Assembly (NCBI GenBank): GCA_900314645.1
Contig: OMWB01000025.1
Location: 1-46,113 of the forward strand
DNA length: 46,113 nucleotides
Source: an uncultured Actinomycetes bacterium
GTDB lineage: Bacteria > Actinomycetota > Coriobacteriia > Coriobacteriales > Atopobiaceae
Direction: 5' to 3'
Shown here: one piece after another, positions 18,410 to 26,380 of the stretch
Layout: the number at the start of each line of letters is the position of its first letter
How positions within the stretch are numbered: the stretch's first letter is position 1
The notes under the pieces: generated by a model
The model's database searches: none
Told to the model about the DNA's origin: nothing
What the model saw: the letters and a program-made list of their open reading frames with translations, nothing else
Made by a program: the position numbers and the translations under genes

Positions 18410-19288
18410 ATGAGTGAGGAAACAATAGATACTGGCACGCTTCAGGCCAATGAGGACAGGCTGAGGCTCGCGGTGCTTGCCACCCTCGCGGTGACCAGCA
18501 TCATTGACGTCTACCTGCTGGCCATCTCGGCGTCCACCCTCTCGCTGGTACCTTGGCTCCTGCTTACGCTTGCCTGCATCGTAATCGTGGGCCTCAACGT
18601 TCGCTGTCTTTTGGTGAGTGGACCCACCATGGGCATGATTCCCATAGCGCTCGCATCGCTGGCCCCTGCCTCCCTTGCGGGATCGAGGTCCTTCGAGAAG
18701 TTTACGGGCACGTGGTGGGCGTGTGTGGCCATCTCCTCATTCACGTTTGCGCTCTGCGCCTACATGGGTTGGTGGTTCCGCAGGCTCGAAAGCGCCTACG
18801 AGAAACCCGCTGATCCGCGCCGTGATGCCGTGCTGGTGGTGCTGGGCGGACTCGTAAAGAACGGTGAGCCCACCCCGACACTGCAAAAGCGTCTTGAGGT
18901 GGCAGCAGCCCTGTGGCGTGAAGCACCCTCGCGCGTGATTCTGGTAACTGGCGGTCCTGACCTCACGGGAACCACCACCGAGGCTGAGGTCATGCGTCAA
19001 TGGCTCATCGAGCAAGAGGGAGTACCCAAAGAGAACATCCTTGTGGAGCCACACGCCATAAACACCTCGCAAAACATTGCCTACGCAACCGAGGCCCTCG
19101 CAAAGGCCGGGCTCTCGAAGCGCCAGTTCTGCATCGTGACGAGTGACTACCACCTCTATCGGGCGCTGGCTATAGCACGGCACCGGGGCATTGACGCCAT
19201 CGGCGTTCCGTCACCCGTTCCCAGCAGCAGCGCCCTGCAGCAATGGTGCCGCGAGGTGTTCGTCATCCTTTCAAAGGGCTTCCACTAG
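18410..19288 (+). CDS. YdcF/DUF218 family membrane protein
   Basis: 292 residues. The first 125 hold about four membrane spans. The C-terminal 165 form a YdcF-like (DUF218) domain: DAVLVVLGGLVKNGEP, then VILVTGGPDLTGTTTEAEVMRQWL, HAINTSQNIAYA and IVTSDYHLYRALAIARHRG, which are the conserved Gly-, Glu-, Asn- and His-rich motifs of the family. Family members (E. coli SanA, ElyC, YdcF) are linked to envelope or peptidoglycan precursor metabolism; the exact activity is not established. It is divergent from pspA and convergent with the gene at 19318. Confidence 0.85.
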   Translation: MSEETIDTGTLQANEDRLRLAVLATLAVTSIIDVYLLAISASTLSLVPWLLLTLACIVIVGLNVRCLLVSGPTMGMIPIALASLAPASLAGSRSFEKFTGTWWACVAISSFTFALCAYMGWWFRRLESAYEKPADPRRDAVLVVLGGLVKNGEPTPTLQKRLEVAAALWREAPSRVILVTGGPDLTGTTTEAEVMRQWLIEQEGVPKENILVEPHAINTSQNIAYATEALAKAGLSKRQFCIVTSDYHLYRALAIARHRGIDAIGVPSPVPSSSALQQWCREVFVILSKGFH

Positions 19289-19317
19289 GAACGTTGCCCA
19301 TCGCGGCCCGCAACTCG

Positions 19318-19728
19318 CTATCGCATCGAAGGCTCATGGCACACGCGCTCGGCAAGCACGTTGGCCCAGTGCTCGGTATAGAACGTGTAGTACGAGATAC
19401 CCCTGCGGCGCCTTGCGCGTTCGAGCGCGGGAACTCCTGCCCACGTGAGCGATGGCAGCACGATGACTGGCAAGTACAGAGGCCCCAAGATCAAAGCCTG
19501 CACGGTGTGGCCGTACTCATGAACCACCAGACGGCGCGGGCAGCCGCGCGGCACAAAGATGAACGGACCCAACGAAAGGCCGCGCCGGAGCCGCCACTCG
19601 GTAACGAGGGCACTGCGAAAGGTGTAGCTGGGACAGTCCTGACCTGCCATCACCTTCACCCCGGCGCCCAGCACCGTCTGCGGGAGTCCCCATGTCGCAT
19701 GCACCAGGCGTGCAAGCCAAAAGCGCAT
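19318..19728 (-). CDS. Small HEYGH metallopeptidase-like membrane protein
   Basis: 136 residues starting MRFWLARLVHATWGLPQT at the ATG 19726-19728, after GGGGG with correct spacing. LSLGPFIFVPRG precedes VVHEYGHTVQALILGPLYLPVIVLPS. The HEYGH fits the HExxH zinc motif, followed directly by a hydrophobic segment. The short length suggests a compact membrane-associated zinc peptidase relative. It starts 8 bp after the gatB stop, so it is the last gene of the gatCAB operon here. The substrate is unknown, and it is possible that the fold is not proteolytic. Confidence 0.7.
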   Translation of the reverse strand: MRFWLARLVHATWGLPQTVLGAGVKVMAGQDCPSYTFRSALVTEWRLRRGLSLGPFIFVPRGCPRRLVVHEYGHTVQALILGPLYLPVIVLPSLTWAGVPALERARRRRGISYYTFYTEHWANVLAERVCHEPSMR

Positions 19729-19736
19729 CTTGCCCC

Positions 19737-21245
19737 CTATGACTCGAGACGTTGGGTCAGCAGCTGATGGAACAGCTTTGGATTGCCGTTTCCGTGCGAG
19801 GCCTTCATACACTGCCCCACCAGAAAGCCGACGACCTTCTTGTTCCCCGCACGGTACTGTCGCACCTGGTCATCACACGTCTGCAATACGGTTTCCACGA
19901 TGTCTGCAAGGGCCTGCACGTCAGTAGACTGGCGCAGCCCTCGTTCATCGGCGGTCTTCTCTGGGTCGCGGTCGGTGCCCGCCACCAGCTCTACCAGCTC
20001 GCGTGCCTGGGCGAAGGTGATGGCGTCGCCAGCCAACAGGCGCGCAAGACCCGCAACCTGCCGGGGCATGAGGTCCTCGCGGCCAAACACAAGGTTCACC
20101 ACCACGTTGGCAACCATCGGCACCTCAGACGTGTCCACCGCCTGCGCCGCAGCCTCGAAGAGCGAGGCCATGGCAGGCTCTCCGGCTATCCGCGCGGCAT
20201 CATAAGGCTTCAGGCCCCAAGCGCTCACATAGCGGCTGCGCTTCGCATCTGGCAGCTCGGGCACCCGGGCACGACAGCGCTCGACAAACTCGTCTGAAAG
20301 GTCGAAGGGAACCAGGTCAGGGTCAGGATACATGCGGTAGTCGTCTGCCGTCTCCTTGACCCGCATGACCACCGTCCTCTTTCGACTGGGCTCCCAGTGC
20401 CGCGTCTCTTGCAGGACGATGCCGCCCGACTCGAGCACCTCGGCCTGGCGGCATATCTCGTAAGCAAGCGCATCATGCAGGCTCTTGAACGAGTTGAGGT
20501 TCTTCAGCTCGCTCTTGGTGCCCAGCTCCCGCGTGCCACGCCTCCGCAGGCTCACATTGCCATCGCAGCGCATCGAGCCATGCTCAAGCGAGCAGTCGGA
20601 GATTCCCAGCGTCAGGAAGATCTGCCTCAGCTTTTCCATAAAGAGGCGCGCTTCCTCAGGAGTCCGCAGGTCAGGCTCGGTCACAAGCTCTATCAGCGGC
20701 GTGCCGCAGCGGTTGTAGTCGATGAGGCTCTCCGTCGCTCCGCCGATGCGTCCCTCGGCACCTCCGAGGTGGTTCATCTTGGCAGCGTCTTCCTCCATAT
20801 GGATGCGCAGGATGCGGATGGGAGCCACATAACTGCCATCAGGGGCCTTCTCAATGGCGCCCTCCGGCCTCTCACGTGCGCCGTCCCCCGACACCTCAAG
20901 GTCAAGATGGCCGTGCATAACAAAGGCGACCGGCCCCTGCGTGGTCTGGAAGTTCTTTGCCATGTCGGGATAGAAGTAGTGCTTGCGATAGAACATCGAG
21001 CGTCGCATGACCTCGCAGTTGGTGGCGATGCCCGCCATCACGATGGACTCGATGGCCTTCTCGTTGGGCACCGGCAGCGCACCCGGCATGCCGAGGCAGA
21101 TGGGGCAGACGTTGGCGTTGGGCTCATCGTCGTGGCTGAGCTTGCAGCCACAGAACATCTTCGTCTCGAGTGTGGTGAGCTCGGTATGAATCTCAAGGCC
21201 GATGATGGCCTCCCAGTCCTGCAGGACTTCCGAAAGTGGGCGCAT
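19737..21245 (-). CDS. gatB: Aspartyl/glutamyl-tRNA amidotransferase subunit B
   Basis: The kinase/tRNA-binding subunit of GatCAB, which converts Glu-tRNA-Gln (and Asp-tRNA-Asn) to the amide forms. 502 residues, slightly above typical length. It begins with WEAIIGLEIHTEL, the family signature. Four cysteines (FCGC, then VCPIC) match the zinc site. YRKHYFYPDMAKNFQTTQ and the C-terminal YqeY-like helical tail ending FLVGQCMKASHGNGNP are both present. The start ATG overlaps the gatA stop as TGATG. Confidence 0.97.
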   Translation of the reverse strand: MRPLSEVLQDWEAIIGLEIHTELTTLETKMFCGCKLSHDDEPNANVCPICLGMPGALPVPNEKAIESIVMAGIATNCEVMRRSMFYRKHYFYPDMAKNFQTTQGPVAFVMHGHLDLEVSGDGARERPEGAIEKAPDGSYVAPIRILRIHMEEDAAKMNHLGGAEGRIGGATESLIDYNRCGTPLIELVTEPDLRTPEEARLFMEKLRQIFLTLGISDCSLEHGSMRCDGNVSLRRRGTRELGTKSELKNLNSFKSLHDALAYEICRQAEVLESGGIVLQETRHWEPSRKRTVVMRVKETADDYRMYPDPDLVPFDLSDEFVERCRARVPELPDAKRSRYVSAWGLKPYDAARIAGEPAMASLFEAAAQAVDTSEVPMVANVVVNLVFGREDLMPRQVAGLARLLAGDAITFAQARELVELVAGTDRDPEKTADERGLRQSTDVQALADIVETVLQTCDDQVRQYRAGNKKVVGFLVGQCMKASHGNGNPKLFHQLLTQRLES

Positions 21246-22738
21246 CAGAGTTCACCTCCCCCACCGGCAAACGAAGGCGCGACCATGCCTGCCGCATCGC
21301 CGGCTTGCTCGAGCGCACGAGCTATGGTGAGCAGCCGTGCGTCTGCAAAGGCAGGGCCTTGCAGTTGCGCCCCAATGGGCAGTCCGCTCTCCTCGCCCAG
21401 CATCACCGGCACGCTGATGCCGCAGTTGCCGGCGATGTTGTTTGAGATGGTGAAGATGTCCGCGAGATAGAGCGCGGCTGGGTCCGAGATGGCCCCATGC
21501 TTCCAGGCAGCCGTAGGACTTGTCGGCATCAAGATCGCGTCGACCTGCACGAACGCTCGCTCGTAATCGGCTGTGATGAGCGTGCGCACTTGTTGCGCCG
21601 GAAGATAGTACGCGTCATAGATGCCGCTGGCGAGCAGATAGGCGCCCAGCATCTGGCGCCGTTTGGCCTCTGGTCCAAACCCATGGGCACGCGAGAGCGC
21701 CGATTGCTCGGCCAAGGTCTTGCATCCCGGCTCTTGGTAGCCATAGCGCACGCCATCAAAACGAGCAAGGTTTGAGAACGCCTCGCACGAGGCGATGACG
21801 TAATAGGCAGAGATTGCCGATGCCATGTTGGGCAGGTCGACCTCGACGATGCGTGCGCCGGCCGTCTCCAGCCGCTGCGCGGCGACCGCCATGGCAGAAC
21901 GGACCTCAGGAGCGAGGCCTTCCGCCTCCATGAGCGCCGGAATGATACCGATGGCGCAGCCTTCCACTCCGTCTTCAAGATGAGAAAGGAAGTCACGCGT
22001 GGCATCCTGCGATGTGGCGTCATGGCAATCGCGGCCGCCGTGGGTGAGCGCGCCCATCGTGACGGCAACGTCTTCCACGCGCCGCGCGAGCGGGCCCACC
22101 TGGTCAAGCGAGCTGCCAAAGGCCACCACCCCATAGCGGCTTACCATACCGTAGCTGGGCTTCATTCCCACCACACCGCAGAGCGCGGCTGGCTGGCGGA
22201 TGGAGCCTCCCGTGTCGGTGCCAAGCGCGATGGTCACTTCTCCGCTGGCAACGGCCGCGGCACTTCCTCCCGATGACCCGCCAGGGACCCGGCTGAGGTC
22301 CCACGGATTGTTCGTGGGGTGAAAAGCGGACGAATCGGTGGTAGACCCAAAGGCAAACTCGTCCATGTTGAGCTTGCCGAGCGGCGTCGCCCCCGCATCA
22401 AGCAGGCGCTGGACGCACGTTGCGGTGTAGGCGCTCTCGTAGGGTTCAAGCATGCGGCTCGCACAGGTGGTGCGAGTACCCATGAGGTTCATGTTGTCTT
22501 TGAAAGCCACGGGCACGCCAGCCAAGACACCCAGGGGACGGCCCGCAGCGCGAGCGGCATCCGTCGCTGCCGCGGCTTGCAGGGCGAGGTCGGCGCTCAC
22601 CTGGAGAAACGCCTGCACCTGGGCATCACGCTCGCTGACCGCTTCAAGCGCGGCCTCCGCAACCTCGGTAGCCGTAAAGTCACCGGCGGCTATGCCCGCG
22701 GCGATCTGTCGTGCGGAGAGCTCGTCAAGACGCGCCAT
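21245..22738 (-). CDS. gatA: Aspartyl/glutamyl-tRNA amidotransferase subunit A
   Basis: An amidase-signature glutaminase that supplies ammonia to GatB. 497 residues. The Ser-cisSer-Lys triad is visible: Lys80 (VAFKDN), Ser155 (VPGGSSGGSA) and Ser179 (DTGGSIRQP). The ammonia handover and assembly follow the usual gatC-gatA-gatB order; gatC ends directly upstream. Confidence 0.97.
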   Translation of the reverse strand: MARLDELSARQIAAGIAAGDFTATEVAEAALEAVSERDAQVQAFLQVSADLALQAAAATDAARAAGRPLGVLAGVPVAFKDNMNLMGTRTTCASRMLEPYESAYTATCVQRLLDAGATPLGKLNMDEFAFGSTTDSSAFHPTNNPWDLSRVPGGSSGGSAAAVASGEVTIALGTDTGGSIRQPAALCGVVGMKPSYGMVSRYGVVAFGSSLDQVGPLARRVEDVAVTMGALTHGGRDCHDATSQDATRDFLSHLEDGVEGCAIGIIPALMEAEGLAPEVRSAMAVAAQRLETAGARIVEVDLPNMASAISAYYVIASCEAFSNLARFDGVRYGYQEPGCKTLAEQSALSRAHGFGPEAKRRQMLGAYLLASGIYDAYYLPAQQVRTLITADYERAFVQVDAILMPTSPTAAWKHGAISDPAALYLADIFTISNNIAGNCGISVPVMLGEESGLPIGAQLQGPAFADARLLTIARALEQAGDAAGMVAPSFAGGGGEL

Positions 22739-23056
22739 CTATGCCGCACCCCCATCACCCAGTATCGCGGGAACGCGAAACGAGCTGCCCCGCCGAGAGG
22801 CGGCGTTGGCCAAGGCCTCTTCAAGCGACAGGCCCGCAACCACCACGTCTTCGCGCACCACGTTGGTCAACGCGCCGATGGGATGGAACGTGGGCTCCAC
22901 GCCCGCAAGATCGTACTCGCGGATGGGCTCGAGCAGGGCCACCGCGTCGCGCAGGTATGCGCACATCTCGTCGAGCTCATCATCCGTCAAGGCGATGCGG
23001 GCATACTCGGCAATGCCAGCAACGTCCTCTCGCGTGAGCGGCTGGTCTGGAGACAT
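22739..23056 (-). CDS. gatC: Aspartyl/glutamyl-tRNA amidotransferase subunit C
   Basis: 105 residues from the ATG at 23054-23056, which has the strong ribosome-binding site AAAGGAGGAG. GatC is the small belt subunit that stabilises GatA on GatB. LTREDVAGIAEYARIALTDDEL matches the GatC N-terminus, and the C-terminus ends in SRRGSSFRVPAILGDGGAA, as in the family. It is the first gene of gatCAB, divergent from the YGPP peptide gene. Confidence 0.93.
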   Translation of the reverse strand: MSPDQPLTREDVAGIAEYARIALTDDELDEMCAYLRDAVALLEPIREYDLAGVEPTFHPIGALTNVVREDVVVAGLSLEEALANAASRRGSSFRVPAILGDGGAA

Positions 23057-23117
23057 CGCTCCTCCTTTGGGGTGCATGGTCGCCTCATCATTGTAAAGGC
23101 ATCGAGCGTGTGCTGGG

Positions 23118-23158
23118 GCGCACGCCTCCCACGCATAGGCACACCGCTGGGCGTGCGC
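23118..23158. promoter_or_regulatory. 9-bp inverted repeat in the gatC / YGPP divergent region
   Basis: gcgcacgcc at 23118-23126 and ggcgtgcgc at 23150-23158, 23 bp apart, between the two divergent start codons. It could be an operator or a transcript hairpin. An extended -10-like TGCTAGACT (about 23182-23190) follows on the plus strand. Confidence 0.3.
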
Positions 23159-23217
23159 ACAACCGGTCGGAACCTCCAACCTGCTAGACTATTACTATCT
23201 ACGACGAGGGAGGCCTC

Positions 23218-23523
23218 ATGAAGAAAACCTTGGTATATGGTGCCGCAACGGCAGCCGTGGTCGCCTCCCTTGGTGGGTTTTCGCTCTCGGCCTGTCGCCC
23301 CGGGGGAAACATCGAAGCCCTGTACGGGCCGCCTCCCATGGAGGATCCGGACAAGGTGGACCCACAGGATATCGAGGCACTCTACGGCCCACCGCCCGGG
23401 GAGGATCCCATACCTATCGGAGAGCCCGACGATATCGACGAGCCCATCGAGGATGTATACGGACCTCCCGTCACTGATGTCGAGTTGCAGCCCGCGCTGT
23501 ATGGCCCTCCCGTTACCGACTAG
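23218..23523 (+). CDS. Putative modified-peptide precursor: lipoprotein-like with four YGPP motifs
   Basis: 101 residues, with ribosome-binding site GAGGGAGG four bases before the ATG. Residues 1-25 form a signal peptide ending in lipobox LSAC (Cys26 as lipid site). The remainder is acidic, Pro-rich and probably unstructured. It carries four repeats: IEALYGPPP at 32-40 and 52-60, EDVYGPPVTD at 78-87, and PALYGPPVTD at 92-101, the last at the very C-terminus. Tyrosines are at 36, 56, 81 and 95 of the repeats. Cys26 is the only cysteine, so thioether crosslinks within the repeats are excluded. The radical SAM/SPASM gene begins 12 bp downstream. The inferred role is a substrate of that enzyme; a plain lipoprotein is the alternative. 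Confidence 0.72.
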   Translation: MKKTLVYGAATAAVVASLGGFSLSACRPGGNIEALYGPPPMEDPDKVDPQDIEALYGPPPGEDPIPIGEPDDIDEPIEDVYGPPVTDVELQPALYGPPVTD

Positions 23524-23535
23524 CCAGACAACGCC

Positions 23536-24642
23536 ATGCGTCAGACAGACCCCGTGAAGATCGCTGGCCTTGAGCGCCAGCGCCGTCGCTTTGAGCGCAA
23601 CGCTCAGACGCCCACGCTGCAGCAGCTCTTCCTCGAGATCACGCCGCGTTGCAACCTGTCCTGCATCCACTGCGGCAGTCGCTGCGACGAACACGCGCAG
23701 ACGAGCGAGGTGTCGCTCGAGGAGTTTCGCACCGTGCTCGCCCGCATACGCGAGGAGTTTGGGAACCGCGTATTCATCGTCCTGACCGGCGGCGAGCCCA
23801 TGCTCCGCACGGACATCTACGAGCTGGGCGATATCATCTGTGACCTCGGCTTTTCTTGGGGCATGACCACCAATGCCACGCTCATCGACGAGCGCGCGGC
23901 CGAACGGCTCATCGCGAGCGGTCTCAAAACGGTGTCAATCAGCATTGACGGCACGGCTGCGACGCATGACGCCGTGCGCCGTCATGCCGGCGCCTACGAT
24001 GCGGCCATACGCGGCGTCAAGAACCTTGCGGCAACGGGCGGACTCAAGGCGCTGCAGGTTACCTCGGTGATGAACCACCAGACCATCGGCGAGATTGACG
24101 AGCTCTTTGACATCATGGTCGACCTGCCCATCGACAGCTGGCGTCTCGCCAACGTGGAGCCCATCGGCAGCGCACTCGTCAACGCTGACATCCTCTTCCA
24201 GCCCGAGGACTTCGCACGGCTCTTCGCGTTCATTCGGGAGAAGCGCGAGCAACAGTGGCCCGTCTCATACGGGTGCTGCCATTATCTTGGCCTTGGCTAC
24301 GAAGGCGAGCTGCGCGACTGGTTCTGGCTGTGTAGTGCCGGTATTCACATCATGTCCGTCATGCACAACGGCGACATCGGCAGCTGTTTGGACATCGAGC
24401 GAACGCCGCAGACCATCTTTGGGAACATCAGACGCGACGACATCACGGAGGTATGGAAACGCGGCTTCGGCATCTATCGACAGGCAGACGGCCTCGCCGA
24501 CCGCAACGAGACATGCGCCGCGTGCTCACAGAAGCGCTGGTGCCGAGGCGACTCCGCACACAGCTGGGATTTCCTGCATGACGAGCCCCGCATCTGCATG
24601 CTGCGCGACCTGCCAGGCTTTATTCCCATCTCGCAGTCGTAG
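23536..24642 (+). CDS. Radical SAM/SPASM peptide-modifying enzyme
   Basis: 368 residues. The radical SAM cluster motif CNLSCIHC (Cys39, 43, 46) is followed by LTGGEPMLR (GGEP at 86-89, SAM binding) and VSISIDG. The C-terminal SPASM region has C-x12-G-x4-C (ending HNGDIGSC), then CAACSQKRWC (C-x2-C-x5-C), then a last Cys in RICML. One cysteine of the full seven-Cys pattern (C-x3-C after the trio) is missing, so auxiliary cluster ligation may differ. SPASM enzymes of this size mature ribosomal peptides, and the YGPP gene is directly upstream. No clear ribosome-binding site precedes the ATG, so translation is probably coupled to the precursor. No separate recognition-domain, protease or exporter gene is adjacent. 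Confidence 0.85.
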   Translation: MRQTDPVKIAGLERQRRRFERNAQTPTLQQLFLEITPRCNLSCIHCGSRCDEHAQTSEVSLEEFRTVLARIREEFGNRVFIVLTGGEPMLRTDIYELGDIICDLGFSWGMTTNATLIDERAAERLIASGLKTVSISIDGTAATHDAVRRHAGAYDAAIRGVKNLAATGGLKALQVTSVMNHQTIGEIDELFDIMVDLPIDSWRLANVEPIGSALVNADILFQPEDFARLFAFIREKREQQWPVSYGCCHYLGLGYEGELRDWFWLCSAGIHIMSVMHNGDIGSCLDIERTPQTIFGNIRRDDITEVWKRGFGIYRQADGLADRNETCAACSQKRWCRGDSAHSWDFLHDEPRICMLRDLPGFIPISQS

Positions 24643-24671
24643 CTACACCGCGCTGCGGTAAGCCGTACGCT

Positions 24672-25724
24672 CTAGCGGTTATCAATCCTCGTGACGTTGG
24701 CAATGGTGATGGTCAGGCGGCCGTCATCCTCTCGCGTGAATTCGATATACCCTGGACGATCAGGCAGGTCGGAGGGGAAGCTGATCTCGACGCCCGTGTC
24801 CGTGCGAATGCGGTGGGTCTTTGCCATACGGTTTGCCACGCCACGGCGCACAGGCACCTCCTCAGGAAGCTGCCGCTCTCGAACCTCCTGCTCAAAGCGC
24901 TCGCGCAGGTCCTCGCGACCTCCGAAGACCTCTCGGCCCACCTCCACCGGCTCGACCTTCTCCTCGCGCTCCGCAGCCTCGGCAAGCGCCGCCTTGGCGC
25001 GAGAGACCTCCAGCGCCGGCGTCAACCCGGCATCCTCGGCAACCTCCTCGACAATGTGCGACACAGCCGCGAACACGTCCTTACTCGAGGCGCGTGCATG
25101 GCAGCGCAGGAACTCGTCGGCAATTACGTTGACCTCGCGTCCCGCGATGAGGCGAGGCTTGTCGGAGAAATCGATGTCCAGCGTCTCCTCGTTGACGAGG
25201 AGGTAGCTCACCACCTTCTGCGTGGGGCTCGGCAGCATGCCGTCATGTCGATAGATGCCGTTGAAGCCGCCGCCCACCTCGTGTGCGAAGGAGAGCTTAC
25301 GTGGCAGCACCATCACGGCAAACCAACGCTTGCCTGACGACTCAAACGCCGCGTCGAGCGCCGCATCGTCCAGCTTGCCGTCCACCTTCATCTCGCCGGT
25401 GTCCTCGAACTCCGCCACCAGCACGTCGCACTGCTCGACGCTGTCAGCCCGACGCAGCTCCTCCCAGAACCACTGCGCAACCTGCACGGAGATGCCCACA
25501 AAGGTGTTCTCGCCAGAAAGGTACTGCGAGAGCTGCTCCGCGAAGAGGCTTCCCTCGGCAAACTCGCCATGGCGGCTCTCCGCGCTGGCAGAGATACGCC
25601 TGAGATGCCTCTGCACATATGACTTGACCTGCTTGTCCTCAAGGGGCAGCTCCTCCTCGGAGAGGTAGGCGCTGCCGGACTCGAAGTCAAAGGCGTGCAG
25701 AATGGCATGGTTGGTACGGATCAT
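24672..25724 (-). CDS. Nucleoid-associated protein, YejK/NdpA (NA37) family
   Basis: 350 residues from the ATG at 25722-25724, with GGGGGAG upstream. It begins MIRTNHAILHAFDFESG, the family start, and contains the central VVSYLLVNEETLDIDF region and a C-terminal EFTREDDGRLTITI strand. The family (E. coli YejK) copurifies with nucleoid DNA; its function is little known. Open frame extending upstream is probably non-coding. It converges with the radical SAM gene; only 29 bp separate them, with a weak hairpin at 24646-24658. Confidence 0.8.
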   Translation of the reverse strand: MIRTNHAILHAFDFESGSAYLSEEELPLEDKQVKSYVQRHLRRISASAESRHGEFAEGSLFAEQLSQYLSGENTFVGISVQVAQWFWEELRRADSVEQCDVLVAEFEDTGEMKVDGKLDDAALDAAFESSGKRWFAVMVLPRKLSFAHEVGGGFNGIYRHDGMLPSPTQKVVSYLLVNEETLDIDFSDKPRLIAGREVNVIADEFLRCHARASSKDVFAAVSHIVEEVAEDAGLTPALEVSRAKAALAEAAEREEKVEPVEVGREVFGGREDLRERFEQEVRERQLPEEVPVRRGVANRMAKTHRIRTDTGVEISFPSDLPDRPGYIEFTREDDGRLTITIANVTRIDNR

Positions 25725-25786
25725 GGCGATGGCTCCCCCTACGTCACAAGTTCTGGACGCACAAGGATAGCGCACACACGGGTCAC

Positions 25787-26371
25787 CTATCGACGAGGTC
25801 TGCTCCGCTCGATAAGCTTCGCGTATACATGCTCCACAAACCAGGGCTCGGTTGAGCGCGCGAGGGCCTCCTCGGGCGTGAGCCAACCAACCTGGCTGTT
25901 CTCGTCGGGCTTGGCGCGCACTGGCTGGTCGACATCCGCCTCAACCAGATAGGTCACGTTCAGGTGAAGATGGGAGGAGACGTACGCGCCGCGCTTTATG
26001 TGGCCATCAACCGTCAGCACCTCAAGTGAGAGGGGCTCATCGCCAACCAAGTGCACCTCATCAAGGCCGCTCTCCTCTCGAACCTCACGGAGCGCAACCT
26101 GCGCCAAGTCGCGCTGGCCATCTGCATGGCCGCCGAGCCATGCCCATGATTGGTACAGGTTGTGATACGCCATCAGCACCAGCTTGCGGTCATGAGAAAC
26201 CACCCATGCAGAGGCCGTAAAGTGAGCCGGGTCTCCCCTTCCCCAGATGCGCTGGAGCGCGGCGGAGCCTGATGCTTCTGCCGCTTCCAGCAGCTGCAGC
26301 ATCACCAGACGGTCTCGCTCTTCCTGCTCACAACCAGGCCAAAAAGCCTCTAGCTGCGCACGAAGCTCCAT
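25787..26371 (-). CDS. Nudix hydrolase
   Basis: 194 residues. The Nudix motif is GGHADGQRDLAQVALREVREESGL: the REVREESG core with catalytic Glu residues is intact, while the usual first Glu after G-x5 is replaced, as in the GGHADG subgroup. SWAWLGGHADG and VSSHLHLNVTYLV are also typical of that subgroup. Its substrate, probably a nucleoside diphosphate derivative, cannot be read from the sequence. It starts 9 bp after the symporter gene's stop, so the two are likely one transcript. Confidence 0.85.
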   Translation of the reverse strand: MELRAQLEAFWPGCEQEERDRLVMLQLLEAAEASGSAALQRIWGRGDPAHFTASAWVVSHDRKLVLMAYHNLYQSWAWLGGHADGQRDLAQVALREVREESGLDEVHLVGDEPLSLEVLTVDGHIKRGAYVSSHLHLNVTYLVEADVDQPVRAKPDENSQVGWLTPEEALARSTEPWFVEHVYAKLIERSRPRR

Positions 26372-26380
26372 ATCTGTCCC

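Noticed and set aside
24646..24658. Terminator between the radical SAM gene and the convergent nucleoid-protein gene
   Set aside because: A five-base stem without a U-tract is too weak to call.
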